Shown piece after piece: positions 8,121-13,546 of a DNA stretch of 16,869 bases (positions are counted from its first letter, which is position 1; the number at the start of each line of letters is the position of its first letter). The stretch covers positions 1-16,869 of the forward strand of contig CACYBP010000100.1 in the NCBI GenBank assembly GCA_902772625.1, read 5' to 3'. This DNA is from Oscillospiraceae bacterium (GTDB taxonomy: Bacteria; Bacillota; Clostridia; Oscillospirales; QAMX01). The translations under genes were made by a program, and so were the position numbers. The notes beneath the pieces were generated by a model. That model saw only the letters and a list, made by a program, of their open reading frames with translations. It made no database searches and was not told the DNA's origin.

Positions 8121-8155
8121 ACCGCCGCACGGCGTCTTTCGATCCGAGCGGCGGT
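8121..8155 (-). terminator. Terminator-like hairpin in the asnA leader (candidate attenuator)
   Basis: ACCGCCGC (8155-8148) and GCGGCGGT (8128-8121) form a perfect 8-bp stem around a 19-base spacer. On the minus strand the stem runs into a T-rich stretch (TTTCTTT, ending at about 8116). It lies about 70 bases upstream of the asnA start and downstream of the leader peptide. The first arm can pair instead with 8175-8170 (GCGGCG) or 8208-8200, which would prevent the terminator. The T run is interrupted by a C, so termination may be partial. Confidence 0.6.
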
Positions 8156-8208
8156 ACTCTTTGATTGGTCGCCGCGGAGGAAACAGCCCGAACGCGCTTC
8201 CGTCCGCT
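8147..8208 (-). promoter_or_regulatory. Candidate antiterminator pairings in the asnA leader
   Basis: Two pairings compete with the terminator for its first arm. AGCGG plus CGG (8208-8200, one bulged A at 8203) pairs with CCGCCGCT (8154-8147) as 8 bp. Alternatively the local GCGGCG (8175-8170) pairs with CGCCGC (8153-8148) as 6 GC pairs over a 16-base loop. The same upstream arm is used in the leader-peptide hairpin (8194-8235), so the structures exclude one another. Which one dominates cannot be decided by eye. Confidence 0.45.
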
Positions 8209-8235
8209 TCCTTTTTTCAAAGCGAACGCAAGCGC
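8194..8235 (-). promoter_or_regulatory. Leader-peptide hairpin with the stop codon in its loop
   Basis: On the minus strand, GCGCTTGCGTTCGCTT (8235-8220) pairs with AAGCGGACGGAAGCGC (8209-8194). The stem has 16 positions with one G-G mismatch (8229/8200) and one G-U pair (8225/8204), and a 10-base loop (8219-8210). The first arm is the last five codons of the leader frame plus one base, and the loop contains its TGA stop. A ribosome on the frame would therefore disturb this stem, as in 1:2 pairings of classical attenuators. Confidence 0.65.
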
Positions 8236-8270
8236 CGACGATTATTGAGAGTCAGATAAAGGCTTCTCAT
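8217..8270 (-). CDS. Short leader peptide with tandem Asn codons, upstream of asnA
   Basis: This 17-residue frame reads MRSLYLTLNNRRRLRSL, followed by TGA. ATG is at 8268-8270 and AGGAG (8284-8280) lies nine bases upstream, so it has a proper ribosome site. The predicted transcription start lies only about 25 bases before the ATG. Codons 9 and 10 are both AAT (8246-8241), immediately upstream of a stable hairpin, in the leader of genes for asparagine synthesis and tRNA-Asn charging. That matches leader peptides such as those of trp and his operons, where tandem codons for the regulated amino acid stall the ribosome. The three Arg codons after the Asn pair are also notable. No protein function is implied. 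A chance frame is possible but unlikely given the ribosome site, codons, position and structures together. Confidence 0.7.
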   Translation of the reverse strand: MRSLYLTLNNRRRLRSL

Positions 8271-8291
8271 CGTTGGGATCTCCTCTGCGAT

Positions 8292-8303
8292 AATACCGGT
8301 ATT
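8292..8303. promoter_or_regulatory. 12-bp perfect palindrome at the asnA transcription start
   Basis: AATACCGGTATT is a perfect dyad that overlaps the downstream half of the asnA -10 element (8301-8306) and the expected start of transcription. The position suits an operator for a dimeric repressor. No known operator consensus was recognised. Confidence 0.4.
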
Positions 8304-8329
8304 CTATCACAAGCCTCCGCTTTTGTCAA
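8301..8329 (-). promoter_or_regulatory. Predicted promoter of the asnA unit
   Basis: On the minus strand, a perfect TTGACA (8324-8329) is followed after 17 bases by TAGAAT (8301-8306), with TG one base before the -10 (extended -10 type). It drives a leader of about 245 bases before the asnA start codon. Including the leader, the gap between the asnA start and the divergent glycosidase gene is 465 bases. Besides the leader elements and the two promoters I see no other gene in it. Confidence 0.85.
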
Positions 8330-8441
8330 CTAAAGTTTCTGGATTTGGCTGCCTTTCCGGGACAAACCGGGAAAAAGCACAAAGAAAAGGGGAAAAGCAG
8401 GCGGTTTTTCCGGCAAATAGGGGGGAAGAAGGCCTTCCCGG

Positions 8442-8471
8442 TTGACAAAGCCCGGCGAATTGTGATATGCT
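8442..8471 (+). promoter_or_regulatory. Predicted promoter of the GH31 glycosidase gene
   Basis: A perfect TTGACA (8442-8447) and TATGCT (8466-8471) are 18 bases apart, with TG one base upstream of the -10. An inverted repeat, TTGTG (8460-8464) and CACAA (8475-8479) separated by 10 bases, brackets the -10 and could be an operator. Expected transcription start is near 8478, about 35 bases before the start codon. Confidence 0.8.
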
Positions 8472-8512
8472 CGGCACAAGATAGCCGGGAAGGCAAAGAA
8501 GGAGGCGTTTCC

Positions 8513-10456
8513 GTGGAACACCTGCGGTATGATGAAAACCAGCTGCTCTTTTCCCGCGCGGGAGAGCTCTTGCGCGTCACGTCCCCCGCGCCCGACACCC
8601 TTCGCGTGGAGGGCTTTCCGGACTGCCGGGTCTTCCGGGAGGATTTCACTCTGATCCCCGGAGAGTATTCCATCGCGGTCAGAGAAGAGGATAACCGGGT
8701 CCTTATCGGCGCGGGCAAACTTACCCTTTGCCTGGAGGCCAATGCGAAGCTCACCTTTTCCGCCGGGGAAAGGATCCTTCTGGAGGACAAACCCGAGCTC
8801 ACCTTCAACACCGGCTTCCGCCATTACGAGAACGCCGCGAGCGGCCTCTGGTCGATCCGCACCACCTTCGAGGGGCGCGAGGAAGAAAAATTCTACGGCC
8901 TGGGACACGAGGCCTCGGGCGCCTTTGATCTGAAGGGCTGCTCCTTCGATCTGCGCCACGTGAACGCGAAATGCACCGTCCCCTTCGTCTATTCTTCGCT
9001 GGGCTACGGCTTTTTGTGGAACAATCCCGCCCTGGGACAGGTCGAGCTTTCCCGGAACCGGACGCGCTGGAGCGTGAACGCCGCGCGGAAGCTCGACTAT
9101 CTCGTGATCCTCGGGGATCCGAAAAAGGTCGCCTCGACTTTGGCCGATCTCACGGGGCACGCGCCGGTGATGCCCGAATGGGCCGCGGGCTTCTGGCAGA
9201 GCCGCCTCCGTTACGAATCGCAGGAGGAGCTTCTGGAGGCGGCGCGGAGGTACAGGCGCGAGGGCATCCCGCTCTCGGTCATCGTGGCCGACTACTTCCA
9301 TTGGACCGAGCAGGGAGACTATAAATTCGATCCCCGGTACTGGCCCGACGTGAAGGCCATGACCAGGGAGCTTCACGAAATGGGCGTGAAGCTGGTGGTC
9401 TCCATGTGGCCCACGATCAATCAGAAAAGCGAAAACTACGCCGGGATGAAGGAGCGGAATCTTCTGATCCGCACCGCGCGCGGCTCCGACCGGGTGTTCG
9501 ATTTCTACGGCTGGCAGGCCGAGATCGATCCCACCAACCCCGAAACGCGGGAATTCGTGTTCCGGAAGCTGAAGGAGAATTATCTGGATCAGGGCGTCGA
9601 CCAGCTGTGGTTTGACGAGGCCGAGCCCGAGATCCATCCGGAGCATTTCGACAATCTCCTTCTGTATGCCGGCAGGGGAGACGAGGTGGGGCTGCTTTAT
9701 CCCTATTATTACGCAAAAATGGTATCCGACGGCTTCCACGCCATGGGCAGGGAGCCGGTGACCCTGACCCGGTGCGCCTATCTCGGAAGTCAGAAATACG
9801 GCGCGCTGGTGTGGTCGGGGGATATCCCCTCCACCTTTAAGAGCCTTTCGGATCAGGTGAAGGCGGGACTCAACATGGCGATGTGCGGTATTCCCTGGTG
9901 GAATACGGATATCGGCGGCTTCTACGGCGCGGACACCCAAAGCGAAGAATTCCGGGAGCTGATCGTCCGCTGGTTCCAGTTCGGCGTGTTCTCCCCGGTG
10001 ATGCGTCTGCACGGAAGCCGGATCAAGCACGGGAAAAAGACCGATATTATCGAGCCCTCCGGCGATCCCAACGAGATCTGGAGCTTCGGAGAGGAAAACT
10101 TCCCGATCCTCCGGGATCTGATCCTTCTGCGGGAAAGACTACGGCCTTATATCCTGTCCTGCATGAAGACCGCCTCCGAAAAGGGATATCCCGTGATGCG
10201 GCCCATGTTCTTCGAGTATCCCGAAGACGAGACCTGCTACCGGACCGGGGAGGAATACATGTTCGGCCCGGATATCCTTTTCGCGCCGGTCACGAAGCGC
10301 GGCGCGCGGTCAAAAAGGGTCTATCTCCCGGAAGGGGAGTGGATCCTTTCAAAGGACCGGAAGGAATACGCCCCGGGCTGGCACGAGATCCCGGCGGAGC
10401 TTCCGGAATTCGTCGCCTTCGTGAAAAAAGGAGCGGAGGTCCTCGAAGCCTTCTGA
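8513..10456 (+). CDS. Glycoside hydrolase family 31 protein (alpha-glucosidase/alpha-xylosidase type)
   Basis: GH31 enzymes are retaining alpha-glycosidases. This 647-residue protein has an N-terminal beta-sandwich domain (about 1-220, including EKFYGLGHEASGAFDLKG), a TIM barrel (about 220-560) and C-terminal beta domains. The catalytic nucleophile is D368 in LWFDEAEPE, and the acid/base is D437 in VWSGDIPSTF. Other family marks are VIVADYFHW (257-264), WWNTDIGGFYG (462-472) and FGVFSPVMRLHG (490-501). The substrate (alpha-glucoside, xyloside or another) cannot be decided. No signal peptide is present, so it is probably cytoplasmic. I chose the GTG at 8513 because GAAGGAGG lies seven bases upstream; the open frame extends 56 codons further but would include the promoter. 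It stands alone, divergent from asnA, with no transporter beside it. Confidence 0.95.
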   Translation: MEHLRYDENQLLFSRAGELLRVTSPAPDTLRVEGFPDCRVFREDFTLIPGEYSIAVREEDNRVLIGAGKLTLCLEANAKLTFSAGERILLEDKPELTFNTGFRHYENAASGLWSIRTTFEGREEEKFYGLGHEASGAFDLKGCSFDLRHVNAKCTVPFVYSSLGYGFLWNNPALGQVELSRNRTRWSVNAARKLDYLVILGDPKKVASTLADLTGHAPVMPEWAAGFWQSRLRYESQEELLEAARRYRREGIPLSVIVADYFHWTEQGDYKFDPRYWPDVKAMTRELHEMGVKLVVSMWPTINQKSENYAGMKERNLLIRTARGSDRVFDFYGWQAEIDPTNPETREFVFRKLKENYLDQGVDQLWFDEAEPEIHPEHFDNLLLYAGRGDEVGLLYPYYYAKMVSDGFHAMGREPVTLTRCAYLGSQKYGALVWSGDIPSTFKSLSDQVKAGLNMAMCGIPWWNTDIGGFYGADTQSEEFRELIVRWFQFGVFSPVMRLHGSRIKHGKKTDIIEPSGDPNEIWSFGEENFPILRDLILLRERLRPYILSCMKTASEKGYPVMRPMFFEYPEDETCYRTGEEYMFGPDILFAPVTKRGARSKRVYLPEGEWILSKDRKEYAPGWHEIPAELPEFVAFVKKGAEVLEAF

Positions 10457-10467
10457 CACAGTTGGAG

Positions 10468-10502
10468 AAAGCCGCCGCGCGGAGATCCCGCGCGGCGGCT
10501 TT
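10468..10502. terminator. Shared hairpin between convergent genes
   Basis: AAAGCCGCCGCGCGG (10468-10482) and its exact complement (10488-10502) form a 15-bp perfect stem with a 5-base loop, 11 bases after the glycosidase stop and 24 bases beyond the end of the opposing gene. T runs are short on both sides (TTT then mixed bases), so termination may be efficient mainly through stem strength. It could serve both strands. Confidence 0.75.
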
Positions 10503-10526
10503 ATGCTCTTAAGGGGAGAAAGAACC

Positions 10527-11207
10527 CTATAAAAGGGAGATCGCCGCGGCGAAGAGGAGCATGGCGGGGTAATAGGTGAAAAGACAGAGAAAGTCTTTAA
10601 GCTTCGAGGATTTCCCGAAAAGCCCGGCGGCCAGCGCCGCGTCGGAAAAGGCGAAAAGCGAGGCGCCCACCGGGGGAAGAAGCGAGGGAAGCGCCTTTCC
10701 GGCCGGAAAAGAGAGGGCGAAGGTCAGGGCCAGAAGCACGAGATATCCCGCCACGGGGATCCGGAGCTCCTTCGGAGGGGAAAGCTTCAGAAGCGGGAAG
10801 AGAAGCGCCATCACCAGAGCCGCCGCCGCGAAAAGCAGCGGACCTTCGCGCGTAAGCCCTTCGCCCGCCGCGCGGGTGAGCGAGGTCAGGAAGAAGCCCG
10901 CCGCAAAGGCGAGGTGTCCCAGGGCGAAGGAAACGAGCCCCGCGAGAAACCCCTTCGGTGAATCGAGATCCAGGATCACGTCGCCGAGAAAAGAAAAGCA
11001 GACCCCGGCGAAAAGCAGGAAGGCCGGGGGAGAAAAGCTGCTTCTCAGAAGAGCGGTGACGCCGAGGAAGAGGAAAAAAAGAGAGCAAAGCCCCTTGTAA
11101 AGGGGCCTGCTCTTCTTTGTGATCCGGGTCGAAAAGAGATAGTATCCCACCGAAGGCGCCGTCAGAAGGGCGGCCGCCGCAAGCGAGACAGTCACGAACC
11201 GGTCCAT
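10527..11207 (-). CDS. YhhN/TMEM86-family membrane protein
   Basis: This very hydrophobic protein of 226 residues has about seven or eight membrane segments. VCFSFLGDVILDL (about 69-81) and the later GASLFAFSDAALAAGLF match the two conserved aspartate-containing segments of the YhhN/TMEM86 family. Animal TMEM86 members are lysoplasmalogenases that cleave the vinyl-ether bond of lysoplasmalogens; for bacterial members the activity is less certain. Many clostridia contain plasmalogens, which would fit. The ATG at 11205-11207 lies five bases after the stop of the MscS-type gene. No ribosome site is evident, so it is probably coupled to that gene. Confidence 0.8.
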   Translation of the reverse strand: MDRFVTVSLAAAALLTAPSVGYYLFSTRITKKSRPLYKGLCSLFFLFLGVTALLRSSFSPPAFLLFAGVCFSFLGDVILDLDSPKGFLAGLVSFALGHLAFAAGFFLTSLTRAAGEGLTREGPLLFAAAALVMALLFPLLKLSPPKELRIPVAGYLVLLALTFALSFPAGKALPSLLPPVGASLFAFSDAALAAGLFGKSSKLKDFLCLFTYYPAMLLFAAAISLL

Positions 11208-11212
11208 GGGGA

Positions 11213-12031
11213 TCAGTCGTTTTTGACGTGCACGTCGATCTGCGGGAAGGGGATCTTCACGCCGCTGGCCTTCAGGGCCGCTTCGGCGCCGTTGCGCAGG
11301 GCAAAATGCACGTCCCAGTATTTGGCGCTGGCCACCCAGACGCGCAGGGTGACGGTGACCGAGCTTTCGTTGTAGGCGCTGACGTTGACCTCGGGAGCCG
11401 GATCCGTAAGCACGCCTTCGGTGGAGGAGGCCAGGTTAAGCAGAGTGCCGCGCACCGCGCCGATATCGCTTCCGAAGGCGACCGAGAGATCGAAATCCAT
11501 CCGGCGGGTGTCCTTGGCCGAATAGTTGATCACCGTGGCGTTGGAAAGCGAGCCGTTGGGGGCGACGACCTTGCGGTTGTCGGGGGTGATCAGCTCGGTA
11601 TAGAGGACCGAGATGGCCTCCACGGTGCCGGAGAAGCCGTTGGCTTCGATGAAGTCGCCGACCTTGAAGGGCTTGAAGACCAGGATCATCAGACCGCCGG
11701 CGAGGTTGGCGAGGCTACCCTGCAGGGCAAGGCCCACGGCCAGTCCGCAGGAGCCGACGATGGCGACGATGTTGGTCATGGGAACGCCGAGGATCGTGGC
11801 GGCGGTGAGGATCAGAAGAGCCTTCAGGACCACGTTGAGGAAGCCGATCAGGAAGACCCGGGGGGTCTTTTCCATTTTGGAGAAGAGCTTGCCCTTCTCC
11901 AGAGTCTTCAGCACCTTGCTGACGATGAGGAAGCCCGCGATGATGATCACGGCGGCGGCCAGGATGCGCCCGCCCGCGGTAACGGCGAACGAAGTGAGGC
12001 CTGTCAGAATGTTTTCCAGAAACAGAGGCAT
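11213..12031 (-). CDS. mscS: Small-conductance mechanosensitive channel (MscS family)
   Basis: MscS channels open under membrane tension and release solutes during osmotic downshock. The 272-residue protein has three membrane segments (about 20-40, 58-82 and 86-118). The third is the pore-lining helix with the glycine/alanine-rich signature VGLALQGSLANLAGG, followed by PFKVGDFIEANGFSGTVE, the start of the cytoplasmic beta domain. VAPNGSLSNATVINYS is the conserved PN motif. A C-terminal alpha/beta domain ends with VKIPFPQIDVHV. The length is near that of the E. coli channel. The ATG at 12029-12031 follows AGGA about nine bases upstream, and a good promoter lies at 12065-12093. It is the first gene of a two-gene unit. 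Confidence 0.95.
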   Translation of the reverse strand: MPLFLENILTGLTSFAVTAGGRILAAAVIIIAGFLIVSKVLKTLEKGKLFSKMEKTPRVFLIGFLNVVLKALLILTAATILGVPMTNIVAIVGSCGLAVGLALQGSLANLAGGLMILVFKPFKVGDFIEANGFSGTVEAISVLYTELITPDNRKVVAPNGSLSNATVINYSAKDTRRMDFDLSVAFGSDIGAVRGTLLNLASSTEGVLTDPAPEVNVSAYNESSVTVTLRVWVASAKYWDVHFALRNGAEAALKASGVKIPFPQIDVHVKND

Positions 12032-12064
12032 AACGAATATCCTACCTTTCGTGAGAGTATCTTC

Positions 12065-12093
12065 ATTGTACAGGAAAAACCTGCTTCCGTCAA
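12065..12093 (-). promoter_or_regulatory. Predicted promoter of the mscS unit
   Basis: On the minus strand, TTGACG (12088-12093) and TACAAT (12065-12070) are exactly 17 bases apart. The start codon is about 34 bases beyond the -10 element. It lies downstream of the terminator of the flavoprotein unit, so mscS is independently transcribed. Confidence 0.82.
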
Positions 12094-12144
12094 TGCCGTT
12101 TCGCCCGGGGAGGGCTGTTTTTTTCGAAAGAAGCGCGGGATGGG

Positions 12145-12178
12145 AAAAATCGGCGCGCCGGGAAAACCGGACGCGCCG
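12145..12178 (-). terminator. Intrinsic terminator after the flavodoxin-fold gene
   Basis: CGGCGCG (12151-12157) pairs with CGCGCCG (12172-12178), and CCGG (12158-12161) with CCGG (12167-12170). The result is an 11-bp stem with one bulged base and a 5-base loop. On the minus strand it is followed by ATTTTT (12150-12145). It lies 36 bases after the stop of the flavodoxin-fold gene. Confidence 0.85.
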
Positions 12179-12214
12179 CGAGGATGATTCGGGAAAAACG
12201 GGCGGAGAAGAGGA

Positions 12215-12832
12215 TCAGCGGATGAAATGGGTGGCCACGCGGGCTTCCTTTTCGGGAAGGCCGTAGGCGTCCAATCCCAGCTTGATGGATTTCATCAGGA
12301 AGGTCATGTTCCTTGCGAGGACGCGCACAGTCTGCATGCCTTCTTCATCCTTGAGGACCTCTCCCGGGGTACGGCCGTGCACCGCGTTCCAGTACTGGCT
12401 GGAGGCCACGGGCATGCCGGAGATGGTGAAATACTTGTTCAGCTCGTCGAAGGTGGAGGAAAGCCCGCCCCGGCGCGCCACCGCCACCGCGGCGCCCACC
12501 TTCATGGTCTTGTCAAAGCCGGTGCTGTAGAAAAGCCGGTCGAGAAAGGCCACCAGCGTGGCGTTGGCCGAGGCGTAATACACCGGGCTTGCCGCCACGA
12601 GGCCCGCGGCCTCGGCGAATTTCGGCGCGGCTTCGTTGACCAGATCGTCGAAGACGCACCGGCCGAGCTTCGCGCAGCCGTTGCAGGCCGCGCATCCGCG
12701 GATCGCCTGACTTCCTACCTCCAGGATCTCGGTCTCGATCCCGCCGGCGTGGAAAACCTCCTCCATTTCCTTCAGGACGAGGGAGGTGTTGCCCGATCTG
12801 TGCGGGCTTCCGTTCAGCATAAGTACCTTCAT
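12215..12832 (-). CDS. Flavodoxin-fold NAD(P)H-dependent oxidoreductase with four-cysteine motif
   Basis: This 205-residue cytoplasmic protein is of the NADPH-dependent FMN reductase / iron-sulfur flavoprotein group. LNGSPHRSGNTSLV (6-19) is the FMN phosphate loop, and SPVYYASANATLVAFLDRLFYS is the conserved second FMN-contact segment. Cysteines C47, C50, C53 and C59 form a C-x2-C-x2-C-x5-C pattern (IRGCAACNGCAKLGRC), like the compact cluster motif of iron-sulfur flavoproteins; whether a cluster is bound is uncertain, because similar cysteines occur in plain flavin reductases. The physiological substrate is unknown. The ATG at 12830-12832 has GAGG five bases upstream and lies nine bases after the phosphoribosyltransferase stop, so the two are co-transcribed. 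A terminator follows. Confidence 0.88.
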   Translation of the reverse strand: MKVLMLNGSPHRSGNTSLVLKEMEEVFHAGGIETEILEVGSQAIRGCAACNGCAKLGRCVFDDLVNEAAPKFAEAAGLVAASPVYYASANATLVAFLDRLFYSTGFDKTMKVGAAVAVARRGGLSSTFDELNKYFTISGMPVASSQYWNAVHGRTPGEVLKDEEGMQTVRVLARNMTFLMKSIKLGLDAYGLPEKEARVATHFIR

Positions 12833-12841
12833 GGGGACCTC

Positions 12842-13402
12842 TTATTCGACCTCGTTGCCGTCGGCGTCGAAAAGCGGCAGATGCTCCAGGAAGATGATGT
12901 CGTCGCGCTTGGCGGCGCTGCCTTCGGCCAGAACAGACATTTTGCCCACGATGTTGCCGCCCACGCGCTCCACGAGCTTTTCTATGGCAGTCAGCGATTC
13001 ACCGGTGGAGATGACGTCGTCCACGATCAGCACCCGCTTGCCGCGAAGCAGATCGGCCTCTTTTTTGCCGAGGCAGAGGATCTGGCTGTTCACCGTGGTG
13101 ATGGAGGTGACGTTGACGAAAACCACGTCCTCCATGTATACCTTCGGACCCTTGCGCGCCACGACGTATTCATTGTGACCCGAAAGCCGCGCCATTTCGT
13201 GGATCAGGGGGATGCCCTTGGATTCGGCGGTGATCATCACGTCGAATGCGGGCGCTTTTTCCAGAAGGGCGGCCGCGCAGTGTTCGGCAAGCTCCACGTC
13301 TCCGAAGAGGATGAAGGCCGCGATATAGAGCTTTTCATTCACCGGGAAGAGCTTCAGGTCGCGTTTGAGTCCCGCGACGGACAGCGGATAATAACGGTCC
13401 AA
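12842..13402 (-). CDS. Purine phosphoribosyltransferase, adenine phosphoribosyltransferase-like
   Basis: This 186-residue type I phosphoribosyltransferase transfers phosphoribose from PRPP to a base in purine salvage. The PRPP-binding signature VLIVDDVISTGES lies at 124-136. ITAESKGIPLIHEMA (about 57-71) and VARKGPKVYM (81-90) resemble the adenine phosphoribosyltransferase segments AESRGF and RK. Xanthine or another purine remains possible. The start is TTG at 13400-13402, ten bases after GGGAG; I see no in-frame ATG or GTG nearby that would serve better. A 17-base-spaced promoter lies at 13437-13465. It is the first gene of a pair with the flavodoxin-fold protein. Confidence 0.85.
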   Translation of the reverse strand: MDRYYPLSVAGLKRDLKLFPVNEKLYIAAFILFGDVELAEHCAAALLEKAPAFDVMITAESKGIPLIHEMARLSGHNEYVVARKGPKVYMEDVVFVNVTSITTVNSQILCLGKKEADLLRGKRVLIVDDVISTGESLTAIEKLVERVGGNIVGKMSVLAEGSAAKRDDIIFLEHLPLFDADGNEVE

Positions 13403-13436
13403 AAGAAATCAACTCCCTTTTCAGAATACGCCTTTA

Positions 13437-13465
13437 ATTGTACTATGTTTTCGGGCAAATTGCAA
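13437..13465 (-). promoter_or_regulatory. Predicted promoter of the phosphoribosyltransferase unit
   Basis: On the minus strand, TTGCAA (13460-13465) and TACAAT (13437-13442) are 17 bases apart. The -35 element lies 17 bases from the -35 of the divergent promoter at 13483-13511, so the two are back to back and could share regulation. Confidence 0.78.
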
Positions 13466-13482
13466 CCGGGAAAAAGCGGCGG

Positions 13483-13511
13483 TTGCCTTTTTTTTCGGGG
13501 CGTTGTATAAT
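13483..13511 (+). promoter_or_regulatory. Predicted promoter of the flavoprotein/dipeptidase unit
   Basis: TTGCCT (13483-13488) and a perfect TATAAT (13506-13511) are 17 bases apart, the spacer beginning with a run of T. The first start codon lies 36 bases beyond the -10. Confidence 0.82.
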
Positions 13512-13546
13512 GGAGGACAAGAGAGAAAAAGGAAAGGAGACGCGCC

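Noticed and set aside
8117..8294. T-box riboswitch in the asnA leader
   Set aside because: A T-box would be the usual control for asnA/asnS in this phylum, and GAGTACCGCC (8158-8149 region) faintly recalls the T-box core. The UGGN that pairs with the tRNA end is absent, and the leader is short for a full stem I. The leader-peptide reading explains the sequence better.
8354..8374. Imperfect inverted repeat TTTCCGG/CCGGGAAA upstream of the glycosidase promoter
   Set aside because: It needs a bulge, lies about 70 bases upstream of the -35 and matches no operator I know. GC-rich sequence with A/T runs gives such repeats often.
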